From NCBI RefSeq assembly GCF_003234855.1, contig NZ_QKTO01000003.1, positions 1-64,000 on the forward strand: a DNA stretch of 64,000 nucleotides, written 5' to 3'. The position numbers and the translations under genes were made by a program. Origin of the DNA: Curtobacterium sp. MCBD17_032. GTDB lineage: Bacteria; Actinomycetota; Actinomycetes; Actinomycetales; Microbacteriaceae. The notes under the pieces were generated by a model. That model searched no databases and was not told the DNA's origin. It saw only the letters and a list, made by a program, of their open reading frames with translations. Below are positions 8,919 to 18,922 of the stretch, piece by piece (the first letter of the stretch is position 1; the number at the start of each line of letters is the position of its first letter).

Positions 8919-10735
8919 GCGGGCTCCCCCGTCATGTCGGCGTCCTCGTCGTCCCAGGTGGGCGCGAGTTCGCGGGCGTACTGGATGGAGGAGTTGCCCA
9001 CACCCTGCGGGACCATCGGCCAGACCATCGAGTCGCGGCTGACCACGAAGTCGATGACGACCGGGCGGTCGTTGGTGTCGAGCGCGAGCTGGATCGCGGC
9101 GTCGATGTCCTCGGGCCGCTCCACCCGGATGCCGAGTGCTCCGTAGGCGTCCGCGAGCTTCACGAAGTCCGGCACACGGCGGGTGCCGTGCCCGGTCTGC
9201 AGGTCGGTGAACGAGTGACGGCCGTCGTAGAACAGCGTCTGCCACTGCCGCACCATGCCGAGCGACGAGTTGTTGATCACCGCGACCTTGATCGGGATGT
9301 CGTTGATGACGCAGGTCGCGAGCTCCTGGTTCGTCATCTGGAAGCAGCCGTCACCGTCGATCGCCCACACCACGCGGTCCGGCTGGGCGACCTTGGCGCC
9401 CATCGCGGCCGGGACGGAGTAGCCCATCGTGCCGGCGCCGCCGGAGTTGAGCCACGCGTTCGGGCGCTCGTACTGGATGAACTGTGCCGACCACATCTGG
9501 TGCTGCCCGACACCGGAGGCGAACACGCCCTCCGGTCCGGTCATCTCGCCGATGCGGCGGATGACGTGCTGCGGCGCGATGAGGCCGTCCTGCGGCTCGA
9601 CGTACCCGAGCGGGAAGTCTGCGCGGATCTTGTCGAGGTGCGCCCACCAGTCGGCCGTGGAGGCCCGCTCGGACTGGTCGACGGCGGCCCACGCCTCGAG
9701 CAGGTCCGCCAGCACGACCTTCGCGTCCCCGACGATCGGCACGTCGGCGAAGCGGATCTTCGAGATCTCGGCCGGGTCGATGTCGACGTGCACGACCTTG
9801 GCGTCCGGGGCGAACTCGTCGGCCTTCCCGGTCACGCGGTCGTCGAAGCGGGCGCCGAGCGCGATGATGAGGTCGCTCTCCTGGAGCCCGAGGACCGCGG
9901 GCACGGTGCCGTGCATGCCCGGCATGCCGAGGTGCTGCGGGTGCGAGTCCGGGAACGCTCCGCGCGCCATGAGCGTCGTGACCACCGGCGCGCCCGTCGC
10001 CTCGGCGAAGCGCAGGAGTTCCGGGGAGGCACCGGCACGGATGACGCCGCCGCCGACGTACAGGACCGGGCGGCTCGACTCGGCGAGCAGCTGCGCGGCG
10101 GCGGTGATCTGCTTGCCGTGTGCCTTGGTCACCGGACGGTAGCCCGGCAGGTCGATCTTCGGCGGCCAGACGTACGGCGCCGACATCTGCTGCGCGTCCT
10201 TGGTGATGTCCACGAGCACCGGGCCGGGCCGACCGGTCGTCGCGATCTGGTGCGCGGCGGCGATCGTGGCGGGGATGTCCTCGGGCTTCGTGACGAGGAA
10301 CGAGTGCTTCGTGATCGGCATCGTGATCCCGACGATGTCGGCTTCCTGGAAGGCGTCCGTCCCCATCAGGGTCGAGAAGACCTGCCCGGTGATCGCGATG
10401 AACGGCACGGAGTCCATGTAGGCGTCGGCGATCGCGGTGACGAGGTTCGTCGCACCGGGGCCGGACGTCGCGATCGCGACGCCGACCTTGCCGGACGAGG
10501 ACGCGTAGCCCTCGGCGGCGTGGCCGGCGCCCTGCTCGTGCCGGACCAGGATGTGGCGGATGGTCGTCGACGCCATGAGCTCGTCGTAGAACGGGATGAT
10601 GGCGCCGCCGGGCAGGCCGAAGACGTCGGTGATCCCGAGGTGCTCGAGCGTCCGGAGGACGGCTCCCGAGCCGGTCAGGACCTCTGGTGAGCGACGTGCT
10701 CCGGCAGCGGACAGCGGTGTGGCTTCCGTGGGCAT
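8915..10735 (-). CDS. ilvB: Acetolactate synthase large (catalytic) subunit
   Basis: IlvB condenses pyruvate with pyruvate or 2-oxobutyrate using thiamine diphosphate, FAD and Mg2+. The 606-residue protein contains [15 protein letters not shown] near the N-terminus, the thiamine-activating Glu in [14 protein letters not shown] (about 65), and the Mg-thiamine motif from [16 protein letters not shown] (about 459) onward. AAGGAACCGTTC precedes the ATG. It stands 47 bases downstream of ilvD. No leader-peptide attenuator fits in that gap. Confidence 0.97.
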   Translation of the reverse strand: MPTEATPLSAAGARRSPEVLTGSGAVLRTLEHLGITDVFGLPGGAIIPFYDELMASTTIRHILVRHEQGAGHAAEGYASSSGKVGVAIATSGPGATNLVTAIADAYMDSVPFIAITGQVFSTLMGTDAFQEADIVGITMPITKHSFLVTKPEDIPATIAAAHQIATTGRPGPVLVDITKDAQQMSAPYVWPPKIDLPGYRPVTKAHGKQITAAAQLLAESSRPVLYVGGGVIRAGASPELLRFAEATGAPVVTTLMARGAFPDSHPQHLGMPGMHGTVPAVLGLQESDLIIALGARFDDRVTGKADEFAPDAKVVHVDIDPAEISKIRFADVPIVGDAKVVLADLLEAWAAVDQSERASTADWWAHLDKIRADFPLGYVEPQDGLIAPQHVIRRIGEMTGPEGVFASGVGQHQMWSAQFIQYERPNAWLNSGGAGTMGYSVPAAMGAKVAQPDRVVWAIDGDGCFQMTNQELATCVINDIPIKVAVINNSSLGMVRQWQTLFYDGRHSFTDLQTGHGTRRVPDFVKLADAYGALGIRVERPEDIDAAIQLALDTNDRPVVIDFVVSRDSMVWPMVPQGVGNSSIQYARELAPTWDDEDADMTGEPA

Positions 10736-10782
10736 GAACGGTTCCTTGCCTGGAGGGATGGCGATGTGTCGGGGTGTCGACG

Positions 10783-12477
10783 TCAGCCCGTGACCGCGCC
10801 GAGGGCGGCGGACTGGACGAGCTTGGCGTACTTCGCGAGGACTCCGCGGGTGTAGCGCGGGGGCAACGGTTCCCAGCCTGCTCGGCGGGATTCCAGCTCG
10901 GCGTCGTCGACCAGTAGGTCGAGCGAGCGAGCCGCGATGTCGACACGGATGCGGTCGCCATCGCGCACGAATGCCACTGGACCTGCGTCCACGGCTTCCG
11001 GTGCGATGTGGCCGATGCAGAGGCCGGTTGTGCCGCCTGAGAATCGACCGTCCGTCAAGAGTAGTACATCCTTGCCGAGGCCTGCGCCCTTGATGGCCGC
11101 CGTGATGGCCAGCATCTCGCGCATGCCCGGTCCGCCCTTGGGGCCCTCGTAGCGGATGACCACGACGTCGCCCTTCTGGATGCGGCCCTCGGTGAGGGCG
11201 TCCATGGCGGCACGCTCGCGGTCGAACACCCGCGCGGGCCCCTCGAACACCGAGGCGTCGAAGCCGGCCGTCTTGACGACGGCACCCTCCGGCGCGAACG
11301 AGCCCTGCAGGATCGTCAGGCCACCGGTCGCGTGGATCGGGTTGTCGATCTTCCGGAAGACCTCGCCGTCGAGCTCGGGCGGGTCGATCGCCGCCAGGTT
11401 CTCGCCGACGGTCTTGCCCGTGACGGTCATGCAGTCGCCGTGCAGCAGACCGGCCTCGAGCAGGGCCTTCATGATCACCGGGATGCCGCCGTTGCGGTCG
11501 ACGTCGACCATCACGTACTTGCCGAAGGGCTTCATGTCGGCGAGGTGCGGGACCTTCGAGCCGATGCGGTTGAAGTCGTCGAGGGTGAGCTCGACCTCGG
11601 CCTCGTGGGCGATCGCGAGCAGGTGCAGCACGGCGTTCGTCGACCCGCCGAGGGCCATGAGCACGGTGATGGCGTTCTCGAAGGCCTCGCGCGTCAGGAT
11701 GTCGCGGGCGGTCAGGCCCAGGCGCAGCATGTTCACGACGGCCTCACCGGATCGGTGCGCGTAGTAGTCGCGACGACGGTCCGCGCTCGGCGGCGCGGCG
11801 GACCCGGGCAGCGACATGCCGAGCGCCTCGGCCAGGCTCGCCATGGTGTTCGCGGTGTACATGCCACCGCAGGCGCCCTCGCCGGGGACGATCGCGCACT
11901 CGATCTCCTTCAGCTCGGCCTCGGTCATGGTGCCGGCCTTGCACGCGCCGACGCCCTCGAAGGAGTCGATGATCGTGACTTCCTTCATCGACCCGTCGGC
12001 CTGCTTGACGTAGCCCGGCATGACCGACCCGGCGTACAGGAACACGCTCGCCAGGTCGAGGCGCGCGGCGGCCATGAGCATGCCCGGCAGGGACTTGTCG
12101 CAGCCGGCGAGCAGGACGGTGCCGTCCAGGCGCTCCGCGCTGACGACCGTCTCGACGCTGTCTGCGATGACCTCGCGCGAGACGAGCGAGAAGTGCATGC
12201 CCTCGTGGCCCATCGAGATGCCGTCGGACACCGAGATGGTGCCGAACTGCAGCGGGTAGCCGCCCCCGCCGTGCACGCCTTCCTTGGCGCCCTGGGCGAG
12301 CCGGTCGAGGGAGAGGTTGCAGGGAGTGATCTCGTTCCAGGACGAGGCGATGCCGATCTGCGGCTTCTCCCAGTCCTCGTCGCCCATCCCGACGGCCCGC
12401 AGCATGCCACGCGAAGTGGTTGCTTCGATCCCGTCGGTGACGACCCTGCTGCGCGGCTTCACGTCGATGTCAGGCAT
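10783..12477 (-). CDS. ilvD: Dihydroxy-acid dehydratase
   Basis: IlvD dehydrates 2,3-dihydroxy-isovalerate and its methylvalerate homologue, the third common step of branched-chain synthesis. The 564-residue protein carries the cluster-binding cysteines C53, C126 (GCDKSLPGM) and C203 ([10 protein letters not shown]); the three-Cys pattern suggests an oxygen-tolerant [2Fe-2S] enzyme, as in other actinobacteria. The ATG is preceded by TAGACT with a 6-base gap and no ribosome binding site. The 3' quarter (about 10,850-11,075) uses codons rare elsewhere in this window (CTA, TTG, TCA, GTA). Confidence 0.96.
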   Translation of the reverse strand: MPDIDVKPRSRVVTDGIEATTSRGMLRAVGMGDEDWEKPQIGIASSWNEITPCNLSLDRLAQGAKEGVHGGGGYPLQFGTISVSDGISMGHEGMHFSLVSREVIADSVETVVSAERLDGTVLLAGCDKSLPGMLMAAARLDLASVFLYAGSVMPGYVKQADGSMKEVTIIDSFEGVGACKAGTMTEAELKEIECAIVPGEGACGGMYTANTMASLAEALGMSLPGSAAPPSADRRRDYYAHRSGEAVVNMLRLGLTARDILTREAFENAITVLMALGGSTNAVLHLLAIAHEAEVELTLDDFNRIGSKVPHLADMKPFGKYVMVDVDRNGGIPVIMKALLEAGLLHGDCMTVTGKTVGENLAAIDPPELDGEVFRKIDNPIHATGGLTILQGSFAPEGAVVKTAGFDASVFEGPARVFDRERAAMDALTEGRIQKGDVVVIRYEGPKGGPGMREMLAITAAIKGAGLGKDVLLLTDGRFSGGTTGLCIGHIAPEAVDAGPVAFVRDGDRIRVDIAARSLDLLVDDAELESRRAGWEPLPPRYTRGVLAKYAKLVQSAALGAVTG

Positions 12478-12483
12478 GTCCAG

Positions 12484-12489
12484 AGTCTA
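12484..12489 (-). promoter_or_regulatory. -10 element of leaderless ilvD
   Basis: TAGACT on the minus strand ends 6 bases before the ilvD ATG. It lies in a 72-base gap next to the otsB terminator. Confidence 0.55.
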
Positions 12490-12509
12490 GGACCGTTTGG
12501 GATACCAGT

Positions 12510-12543
12510 GGCGCAACACCATGCGTCTGCATCGTGTTGCGCC
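12510..12543 (-). terminator. Terminator of otsA-otsB
   Basis: GGCGCAACAC (12510-12519) pairs with GTGTTGCGCC (12534-12543), and after one mismatch ATGC pairs with GCAT around a 4-base loop. It lies 7 bases past the otsB stop codon and just upstream of the ilvD promoter. Confidence 0.75.
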
Positions 12544-12549
12544 CCTCGG

Positions 12550-13329
12550 TCAGCGCGTGGCCCGGAGTCGTCCGAGCTGCTTGAGCACGTCGGTCAGGGC
12601 TGCCGGGTCGGCGACACGGTGGGCGGCCAGGGTGTCCCCCTCCCCCACCTTCACGCCGACGTCGCCGTCGCGGAGCACCCGGAAGCCGTCCTCGTCGGTG
12701 ACGTCGTCGCCGGCGAAGAACACCCCGTCCGCTCCGTGGAGTTCCCGGAGGCGGTCGATCGCGTCACCCTTCGTGACGTGCCGGACCGCGAACTCGAGGA
12801 TGTCCTTGCCCCCGCGCTCGAGCACGCCGGGGTCGGCGTCGTGCGCCGCGCGGCTCGCCTCGGCGTTCGTCGCGGCGGCCTCCTCCGCGCTCACCCGCCG
12901 GGTGTGCACGGCGTGCCCGGCCGGCTTGTGCTCGACCACGACGCCGGGGTGCCGGGCACCGACCGCGTCGAGCACCGCGCCGATCCGGGCGACCCGCGCG
13001 GTCTCGTCCTCGGTCAGAGCGGCTTCGTCGTGGCCGTCGACCCGCCACTCCACGCCGTGCGAGCCGATCAGGGCCATGCCCTCCGGCGCATGGGACACCG
13101 CCGCCAGACTTCCGAGCGGTCGTCCGGACACGAGCACGACCTCCGTGTCCCGTGCACGCTGCAGGGTGAGGACGGCGGCCCAGCTGCCGGGCAGCGCACC
13201 CACCTGCGCGGGGTCGTCGGCGAAGGGCGCGAGTGTCCCGTCGAAGTCGAGCGCCACGAGCAGTCGCGGCGCGGCCGCGAGCGTCTCGAGCGCCGGGGCG
13301 AGACCGGTCCCCGTCGTCTGGTCAGGCAT
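12550..13329 (-). CDS. otsB: Trehalose-6-phosphate phosphatase
   Basis: OtsB removes phosphate from trehalose 6-phosphate. It is a HAD-superfamily enzyme of 259 residues: motif I DFDGTLAPFADDP with the nucleophilic Asp lies near residue 26, and the late motif FFAGDDVTDEDGF supplies the Mg-binding acids. I start it at the ATG at 13329, which overlaps the 3' end of otsA by 8 bases, not at the upstream candidate inside otsA. OtsA and OtsB together make the compatible solute trehalose. Confidence 0.94.
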   Translation of the reverse strand: MPDQTTGTGLAPALETLAAAPRLLVALDFDGTLAPFADDPAQVGALPGSWAAVLTLQRARDTEVVLVSGRPLGSLAAVSHAPEGMALIGSHGVEWRVDGHDEAALTEDETARVARIGAVLDAVGARHPGVVVEHKPAGHAVHTRRVSAEEAAATNAEASRAAHDADPGVLERGGKDILEFAVRHVTKGDAIDRLRELHGADGVFFAGDDVTDEDGFRVLRDGDVGVKVGEGDTLAAHRVADPAALTDVLKQLGRLRATR

Positions 13330-14911
13330 CACGGTCCTCCCGGGTGTCCTCCGCGGCACGCGCCGTCTGGGCGTCCTGGTCGAAGATCGACGTGCCGTCG
13401 GTCGGTGCCTCGCGGTGCGGCTCGCCCTGGTCGGCCGCCGGGTCGATCTGGGCGCTCTTCGGCGCGTGACGGTCGAGCGCTTCCAGGAAGGAGCGGGACC
13501 ACCGCGCCACGTCGTTGTCGCGCACGCGCTTGCGGAGCGCCCGCATGCGTGTGGACCGCTCGCGACGTGGCATCTCGATCGCGCGCTGGATCGAGTCCTT
13601 CAGCGCCCCGATGTCGTGCGGGTTGACGATGACGGCCTGCTTGAGCTCGTCGGCGGCACCGGCGAACTCGGACAGGATGAGCACGCCGTCGTTGTCGAAC
13701 CGGCTCGCGACGTACTCCTTCGCGACGAGGTTCATGCCGTCCCGGAGCGCCGTGACGAGCATGATGTCGGCTGCGAGGTAGAGCGCCACCATCTCCTCGC
13801 GGGGGTAGCCGTGGTGCAGGTAGGAGATCGGCTGGTGGCCGATGACGCCGAGGTCGCCGTTGATGCGCCCGACCGTGAGCTCGATCTCGTCACGGAGCAT
13901 CCGGTAGGTGTCCACGCGCTCACGGCTCGGGCTGGCGACCTGGATGAGCGCCGCGTCCTCCACCGCCAGGCGTCCGTCCTCGACGAGCTCGCCGAACGCC
14001 TTGATGCGGTGCCGGATGCCCTTCGTGTAGTCGAGACGGTCGACCCCGAGCAGCACGGTCTTCGGGTTCCCGAGGCCGTCTCGGATCTCCTTCGCACGCT
14101 GCTGTACCTCGGGGCGGCGGGCGATCTCCTCGAAGCTCTCGGCGTCGATCGAGATCGGGAAGTGCCGCGCCTCGACGTGGCGCACGGTCACGCCCTTGCG
14201 GCTGCGTGGCGCCTGCGGGTCGTCGACCGGGACGTCGACGACCGAGCCCTTCGTCGTGTAGCCCTTGATGTGCCGGACGGCACGGAGGAAGTCGCTCGCG
14301 TCGTCCTGGCGCTGGAACCCGATGACGTCCGCACCGAGCAGACCGTCCAGGATCTGCGCGCGCCAGGGCAGCTGGGCGTAGATGCCGACCGGCGGGAACG
14401 GGATGTGGTTGAAGAACCCGATCGTCAGGTCCGGGCGGAGGGTGCGCAGGAGTGCCGGCACGAGCTGCAGCTGGTAGTCCTGCACCCAGACGATGCCGTC
14501 CTGCTCGGCGATCTCGGCGATCTGCTCCGCGAAGCGCTGGTTCACGCGCTTGTACGCGTTCCACCAGTCGCGGTGGTAGCTCGGGTGCTCGATGACGTCG
14601 TGGTAGAGGGGCCACAGTGTGTCGTTGCTGAAGCCCTCGTAGTACTCCTGCACGTCGTCGGCGCTGAGCGGGACCGGCACGATGTGGATGCCCTCGTTGT
14701 CGAACGGGTCGACCGTGACGTCGGGCTGCCCGACCCAGCCCACCCACGCCCCGTCGTTCTGGCGCATCACCGGCTCGAGCGCCGTGACCAGGCCGCCGGG
14801 AGAGTGCCGCCAGCCCTCCGTGCCGTCCTCCTCGACCACCCGGTCGACGGGCAGTCGGTTCGAGGCGACGATGAATGCGTACCGGGTGCTGTCCGTGCGG
14901 TCTGCGGGCAT
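13322..14911 (-). CDS. otsA: Trehalose-6-phosphate synthase
   Basis: OtsA joins glucose from UDP- or GDP-glucose to glucose 6-phosphate; it is a GT20 retaining glycosyltransferase. The 529-residue protein shows SNRLPVDR near the N-terminus, then WVQDYQLQLVPALLR, GFFNHIPFPP, VDRLDYTKGI and LRDGMNLVAKEYVAS, all in family order. A 50-residue hydrophilic C-terminal tail follows the catalytic domain. It is the first gene of otsA-otsB, and divergent from corA across a 155-base gap that holds an AAACTA (minus-strand TAGTTT, 14963-14968) as the likeliest -10. Confidence 0.95.
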   Translation of the reverse strand: MPADRTDSTRYAFIVASNRLPVDRVVEEDGTEGWRHSPGGLVTALEPVMRQNDGAWVGWVGQPDVTVDPFDNEGIHIVPVPLSADDVQEYYEGFSNDTLWPLYHDVIEHPSYHRDWWNAYKRVNQRFAEQIAEIAEQDGIVWVQDYQLQLVPALLRTLRPDLTIGFFNHIPFPPVGIYAQLPWRAQILDGLLGADVIGFQRQDDASDFLRAVRHIKGYTTKGSVVDVPVDDPQAPRSRKGVTVRHVEARHFPISIDAESFEEIARRPEVQQRAKEIRDGLGNPKTVLLGVDRLDYTKGIRHRIKAFGELVEDGRLAVEDAALIQVASPSRERVDTYRMLRDEIELTVGRINGDLGVIGHQPISYLHHGYPREEMVALYLAADIMLVTALRDGMNLVAKEYVASRFDNDGVLILSEFAGAADELKQAVIVNPHDIGALKDSIQRAIEMPRRERSTRMRALRKRVRDNDVARWSRSFLEALDRHAPKSAQIDPAADQGEPHREAPTDGTSIFDQDAQTARAAEDTREDRDA

Positions 14912-15054
14912 GGGTGGCGGGTGCTCCGTTCCTGCCCGGCGGCCTGCCGGGGCGTCGACCCGAAACTACCAGCGACCGGTCGACCGGGCTGAGGGGACGT
15001 TCACGGACGGGCACCGGAGCGCCCAGACCGTCGGGTGCCACCGGACCGCCTCGC

Positions 15055-15060
15055 TAGGCT
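15055..15060 (+). promoter_or_regulatory. -10 element of leaderless corA
   Basis: TAGGCT ends 6 bases before the corA ATG at 15067; no ribosome binding site is present. Confidence 0.5.
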
Positions 15061-15066
15061 CGCCCC

Positions 15067-16038
15067 ATGGTGAGCACGCGCTGCTGGCAGGACGGGTCGC
15101 CGGCGGAGCAGGACTTCCCGGTCGGACACGTGTCGGAACTGGTCGCCCGCGACGGCGCCTTCGTCTGGGTCGACTTCACGGATCCGACACCGGCCGACCT
15201 CGAGCAGGTCGAGGGCGAGCTCGGCATCCACGCCCTCGCGGTCGAGGACGCCGTGGAGGGCGGACAGCGTCCGAAGCTCGACCGGTACCGCGACAGCCTG
15301 TTCCTCGTCGTCTACGACACGCACGGGCCGGGCGCGGACGGCGAGCTCGTCACGCACGAGGTGAAGGCGTTCGTCACCTCCCACGCGCTCGTGACGATCC
15401 ACGGCGCCGACTTCGACACCTCCGCGGTCCAGCGCCGGTGGGACGCCAACAGCGACCTCGCCGACCACGGGGTCCCGTGGCTGCTGTGGGGCCTGCTCGA
15501 CACGGTCGTCGACCATGCCACGAGCGTCCTCGAGACGATCGAGCGGGACATCGACGCGCTCGAGGACGACCTGTTCGAGAACGGTGACCCGCGCGAGCAG
15601 CAGATCCAGCGGCGCTCGTTCCGGCTCCGGAAGGCGCTCGGTGTGCTGCGCCGGCTCGTCGTCCCCACCCGGGACAGCGTCGGGTCGCTGCTGCATGGAG
15701 ACGCCGAGACGATCGTCGACGGGGTCCGCCCGTACTTCCGGGACGTCGAGGACCACCTCGTGTCGATCGCGGACACCGTCGAGCAGCAGCGGGACGCGGT
15801 CTCCAGCGTCCTGGAGACGAACCTGAACCTGGCGTCGAACCGGCAGAACACCGTCATGAAGAAGGTGACGAGTTGGGCGGCGATCATCGCCATCCCGACC
15901 GGCATCACGAGCTTCTTCGGGCAGAACGTCAAGTTCCCCGGCGCGGGCGAGTGGAGCGGGCTGTGGGCGTCGCTCGCGCTCACCGTGGTGACGTCGCTGG
16001 TCCTCTACCGGTCGTTCAAGCACCGCGACTGGCTCTGA
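15067..16038 (+). CDS. corA: CorA-family magnesium/cobalt transporter
   Basis: CorA proteins form pentameric Mg2+ channels in the inner membrane. The 323-residue protein has the long acidic cytosolic alpha/beta and coiled domain (1-250) and two C-terminal membrane spans (about 265-285 and 297-317). The pore signature normally reads GMN; here it is GQN (FFGQNVKFPG). I recall GQN variants among actinobacterial CorA-like proteins, but ion selectivity may differ from Mg2+. The gene is convergent with the permease gene at 16073. Confidence 0.88.
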   Translation: MVSTRCWQDGSPAEQDFPVGHVSELVARDGAFVWVDFTDPTPADLEQVEGELGIHALAVEDAVEGGQRPKLDRYRDSLFLVVYDTHGPGADGELVTHEVKAFVTSHALVTIHGADFDTSAVQRRWDANSDLADHGVPWLLWGLLDTVVDHATSVLETIERDIDALEDDLFENGDPREQQIQRRSFRLRKALGVLRRLVVPTRDSVGSLLHGDAETIVDGVRPYFRDVEDHLVSIADTVEQQRDAVSSVLETNLNLASNRQNTVMKKVTSWAAIIAIPTGITSFFGQNVKFPGAGEWSGLWASLALTVVTSLVLYRSFKHRDWL

Positions 16039-16072
16039 GCGCCGGCACCGCGAGCGCGCCGGGCACGACGGA

Positions 16073-17224
16073 TCAGATCTGCAGCGCCAGCACGCCCGCG
16101 ACGACGGTGAGCGGTGCGACCACGCACCCGAGGGTGATGTAGCGCCCCCACGACAGCCGGATGCCCTCGGCCGTGAGCCGCGCGTGCCACAGCAGCGTCG
16201 CGAGCGAGGCCCACGGTGTGATGAGACACCCCGCGTTCACGCCGACGAGCAGTGCCGCGTACCGCAGGGCCTCGTGCCCCGCCGCCGGTTCGAGCACCAG
16301 GTAGGCGGGCAGGTTGTCGATGGCGTTCGCCGCGACCGCGCCCGCACCGCCGAGGAGCAGCAGCGACCCGGTACCGGTGCCGCCGCCGACGGCCTGCACG
16401 AGCGGGTCGGTGACGCCGGTGGCGTGCAGGGTCTCGACGACGACGAAGAGCCCGGCCGCGAAGACGAGCGTCGACCACGGGACGCGGGACGGCTTGAGCT
16501 CCCGCGGGGCCCGCCATGCCGCGACGCCGATGAGCACGAGTGCCGCGACGACGGCGGCGACCCAGACCTCCACCCCGGCGGTCAGTGCGACGACCAGGGC
16601 GACCAGGACGGCCGAGGCCGCCCAGAAGAACACGGGGTCCGACGCGGCCCGGAGCCCGACCGGTGTGTAGCGCCCGAACAGCGAGCGACGGAACACCACG
16701 AGCAGCACCGCGCACGGCACGACGACCCCGGCGAGCGCCGCCCACACCATGAGCCCGGCGAACGGCAGCGGTCCGTCGAGCCCGATCCCGTCCACGGCGA
16801 GCAGGTTCGTCAGGTTCGACACCGGCAGCAGCAGCGACGCCGTGTTCGCCAGCCAGACGGTGGTGAGGGCGAACGGCATCGGCGGCAGGCCCACCCGACG
16901 CGCGAGCGCGATGACGATCGGCGTCAGCAGCACCGCGGTGGTGTCGATCGACAGGAACACCGTGCAGACCACAGCGAGCACGACGACCGCCGCCCACAGA
17001 CCGATGGTCCGGCCGCCGCCGACCCGCGCCGCGAGGTCGGCGAGCCGGTCGAAGACGCCCGCGTCCGCCGCGAGCTCGGAGACGATCGTCAGCCCGAGCA
17101 CGAAGCCGAGCACCGGCAGGACCCGCTCCGCGAGCGCCGCGAGTTCCGGGAGCGGCAGCAGCCCGAGGGCGACGCACACCGCCCCGGCGGCGAGCAGGAC
17201 GGCTCCGATGACGGCTTGGCGCAC
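16073..17224 (-). CDS. ArsB/NhaD/SLC13-type ion transporter (IT superfamily)
   Basis: The 383-residue protein is almost wholly membrane embedded (10-12 predicted spans). Signatures are the re-entrant-loop motif LLLPVSNLTNLLA in the first half and AANAIDNLPAYLVLEPA in the second, the inverted pseudo-repeats of ArsB, NhaD and SLC13 carriers. Possible substrates are arsenite, Na+ or dicarboxylates; no ars genes are near, so I do not assign one. The GTG at 17224 has a strong ribosome binding site (GAAGGAGAC). The longer reading frame upstream is not supported. Confidence 0.85.
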   Translation of the reverse strand: MRQAVIGAVLLAAGAVCVALGLLPLPELAALAERVLPVLGFVLGLTIVSELAADAGVFDRLADLAARVGGGRTIGLWAAVVVLAVVCTVFLSIDTTAVLLTPIVIALARRVGLPPMPFALTTVWLANTASLLLPVSNLTNLLAVDGIGLDGPLPFAGLMVWAALAGVVVPCAVLLVVFRRSLFGRYTPVGLRAASDPVFFWAASAVLVALVVALTAGVEVWVAAVVAALVLIGVAAWRAPRELKPSRVPWSTLVFAAGLFVVVETLHATGVTDPLVQAVGGGTGTGSLLLLGGAGAVAANAIDNLPAYLVLEPAAGHEALRYAALLVGVNAGCLITPWASLATLLWHARLTAEGIRLSWGRYITLGCVVAPLTVVAGVLALQI

Positions 17225-17323
17225 GATACGTCTCCTTCTCGGCTGGCCGGAGGTCCCTGTGCGCCCGGCGGCGCTCCAATGTACTGCCCGGTAACGTGGC
17301 CCGGACGACGACAGGAGGAACCC

Positions 17324-17524
17324 GTGCGGAAGTTCATGTTCAGCGGTGCGGTGTGGGGCTCGCTCATCAGCGGCTACAGCGTGCTGCAGACGACCAGGCG
17401 TGGACCGCGTGACTGGCGGCTCGCCCTGACCTGGGTGGCCTGGCTCTCGACCACGATCGTGGCGGTCGGCACGGTCGTCGAGGACGACCGTGCGGTGAAG
17501 GCGAAGCAGCGCGCGGCGCGCTGA
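17324..17524 (+). CDS. Small membrane protein, 66 residues
   Basis: This short gene has a very strong ribosome binding site (AGGAGGAA at 17313-17320) three bases before GTG. The product has a hydrophobic stretch early (about 5-20) and another (about 32-50), then a basic tail ending KAKQRAAR; it may span the membrane once or twice. I do not know its family. It is divergent from the transporter at 16073-17224 and is closed by the palindromic terminator shared with the MscS gene. Confidence 0.65.
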   Translation: MRKFMFSGAVWGSLISGYSVLQTTRRGPRDWRLALTWVAWLSTTIVAVGTVVEDDRAVKAKQRAAR

Positions 17525-17535
17525 CGCACCCCACC

Positions 17536-17581
17536 ACGGACGGGAGGCCCGGTACCAGCTGGTACCGGGCCTCCCGTCCGT
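17536..17581. terminator. Bidirectional terminator, 46-base perfect palindrome
   Basis: Two 23-base arms are perfectly self-complementary around CAGCTG; after one mismatch on each side four more pairs extend the stem. It lies between convergent genes ending at 17524 and 17595. The identical 46 bases occur again at 28116-28161. Confidence 0.85.
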
Positions 17582-17594
17582 CGTGGGGCGGTCG

Positions 17595-18779
17595 TCAGCG
17601 CCGCTGCTCGGGCGGGACGTCGTCGGCGCGGATGCCGGAGGTCTGGATCGGTCCGGTGAAGAGCGCGGAGCGCTCGTCGCCCTCGCCGAACAGCTGCGAG
17701 TCGTTCTCACTCCGCGGGCGTCGCGGTGCCGCGGGCTCCTGCGTCGGTTCGGTGAGCTGGACGCGCTGCAGCGGGAGCGCCTCGGGGTGCCGGCGCTGCA
17801 TCCACTCGACCATCTCCTCACGGACGTAGCACCGGAGGTCGAACAGGCCGCCGGCGTCCGGCGCGGTGACGAGGATGCGGACGCGGACCAGTCCCCCGAC
17901 GGCGTCCGTGACCTGCAGCACCTTCGTGCGGCCGTCCCAGATGGTGCTCGTCTCGAGGATCCGGTCGAGCTCCTCGCGCATCTCCGACGGGTTCACCCGC
18001 CAGTCGAGGTCGAACTCGACCGCGCCGAGCAGCTCGCTGCTCGTCCGGGTCCAGTTCTCGAACGGGGTGCTCGTGAAGTACGTCGAGGGCAGCACGAACC
18101 GCCGGTCGTCCCACAGGTGCACGACGACGTAGGTCAGGGTGATCTCCTCGATCCGGCCCCACTGCGACTCCACCACCACGACGTCGTCGACCCGGATCGA
18201 ACCGGAGAAGGCGAGCTGCATCCCGGCGAAGACGTTGCCGAGCATCGTCTGCGCGGCGAGACCGGCGATCACCGACAGGAGACCGGCGCTCGCCAGGACG
18301 CTCGCGCCGGCGGCCTCGACGCCGGGGAACGTGAGCAGGATCGCCCCCACGGCGATGATGACGAGGACGGCGACGGTCAGGCGCCGGATGATGAGCACCT
18401 GCGTGCGCACCCGGCGCGCGACCCGGTTGTCCGGCACGTCCACGCGGTACCGGTGCAGCCCGAGGCTCTCGAGGAAGATCGCGAGCTCGCAGGCCAACCA
18501 GCACCCCACGCCGATCATCGCGATGAGGAAGACGTGCGACACCTCGTCCCGCCACGGGAACCGGTCGGCGTCCCGCGGGACGCTCGTGCTGAACGCGGTC
18601 CAGAGCATGGCGAGGAGCAGGGTGGCCCGGGTCGGGTGCTTCGTCCGCCGGGCGAGCGCGGCGGCCCAGCGTTCCCGCCGACCGAGCGCCCGGAAGACCA
18701 GGTGCAGGACGAGCGAAGCGACGGCCGTGACGAGCAGGGCGATCCCGATCGCGACGAGGAGTCGGAGGAAGATGTCCAT
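17595..18779 (-). CDS. MscS-family mechanosensitive channel
   Basis: The 394-residue protein has four or five membrane spans in the first 200 residues, ending with the pore helix rich in Ala and Gly ([23 protein letters not shown]), followed by the beta domain ([20 protein letters not shown]) and an alpha/beta C-terminal domain. These channels release solutes on hypo-osmotic shock. A 50-residue hydrophilic tail follows. The ATG at 18779 is 6 bases after a CACGAT -10-like hexamer on the minus strand. Confidence 0.92.
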   Translation of the reverse strand: MDIFLRLLVAIGIALLVTAVASLVLHLVFRALGRRERWAAALARRTKHPTRATLLLAMLWTAFSTSVPRDADRFPWRDEVSHVFLIAMIGVGCWLACELAIFLESLGLHRYRVDVPDNRVARRVRTQVLIIRRLTVAVLVIIAVGAILLTFPGVEAAGASVLASAGLLSVIAGLAAQTMLGNVFAGMQLAFSGSIRVDDVVVVESQWGRIEEITLTYVVVHLWDDRRFVLPSTYFTSTPFENWTRTSSELLGAVEFDLDWRVNPSEMREELDRILETSTIWDGRTKVLQVTDAVGGLVRVRILVTAPDAGGLFDLRCYVREEMVEWMQRRHPEALPLQRVQLTEPTQEPAAPRRPRSENDSQLFGEGDERSALFTGPIQTSGIRADDVPPEQRR

Positions 18780-18785
18780 CCGTCC

Positions 18786-18791
18786 ATCGTG
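18786..18791 (-). promoter_or_regulatory. -10 element of leaderless mscS-like gene
   Basis: CACGAT on the minus strand ends 6 bases before the ATG at 18779. Confidence 0.4.
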
Positions 18792-18909
18792 GTGGGTCCG
18801 TCACGGAGGTCGTCCAGGCTGCGGCCAGGGAGCGGACGCCCGGGAGGCCGTCGAGCGCGGACCGGTGGCATGCGGGCACCGGCGGTCGGCCGGGTCGGAC
18901 CTCCGGCGG

Positions 18910-18915
18910 TAGCGT
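18910..18915 (+). promoter_or_regulatory. -10 element of leaderless permease gene
   Basis: TAGCGT ends 7 bases before the ATG at 18923. This placement argues for that ATG over an in-frame GTG at 18914, which lies inside the hexamer. Confidence 0.5.
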
Positions 18916-18922
18916 GTCGGCC

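Noticed and set aside
10736..10782. Leader-peptide attenuator before ilvB
   Set aside because: The gap is only 47 bases and has no short frame rich in branched-chain codons and no competing hairpins.
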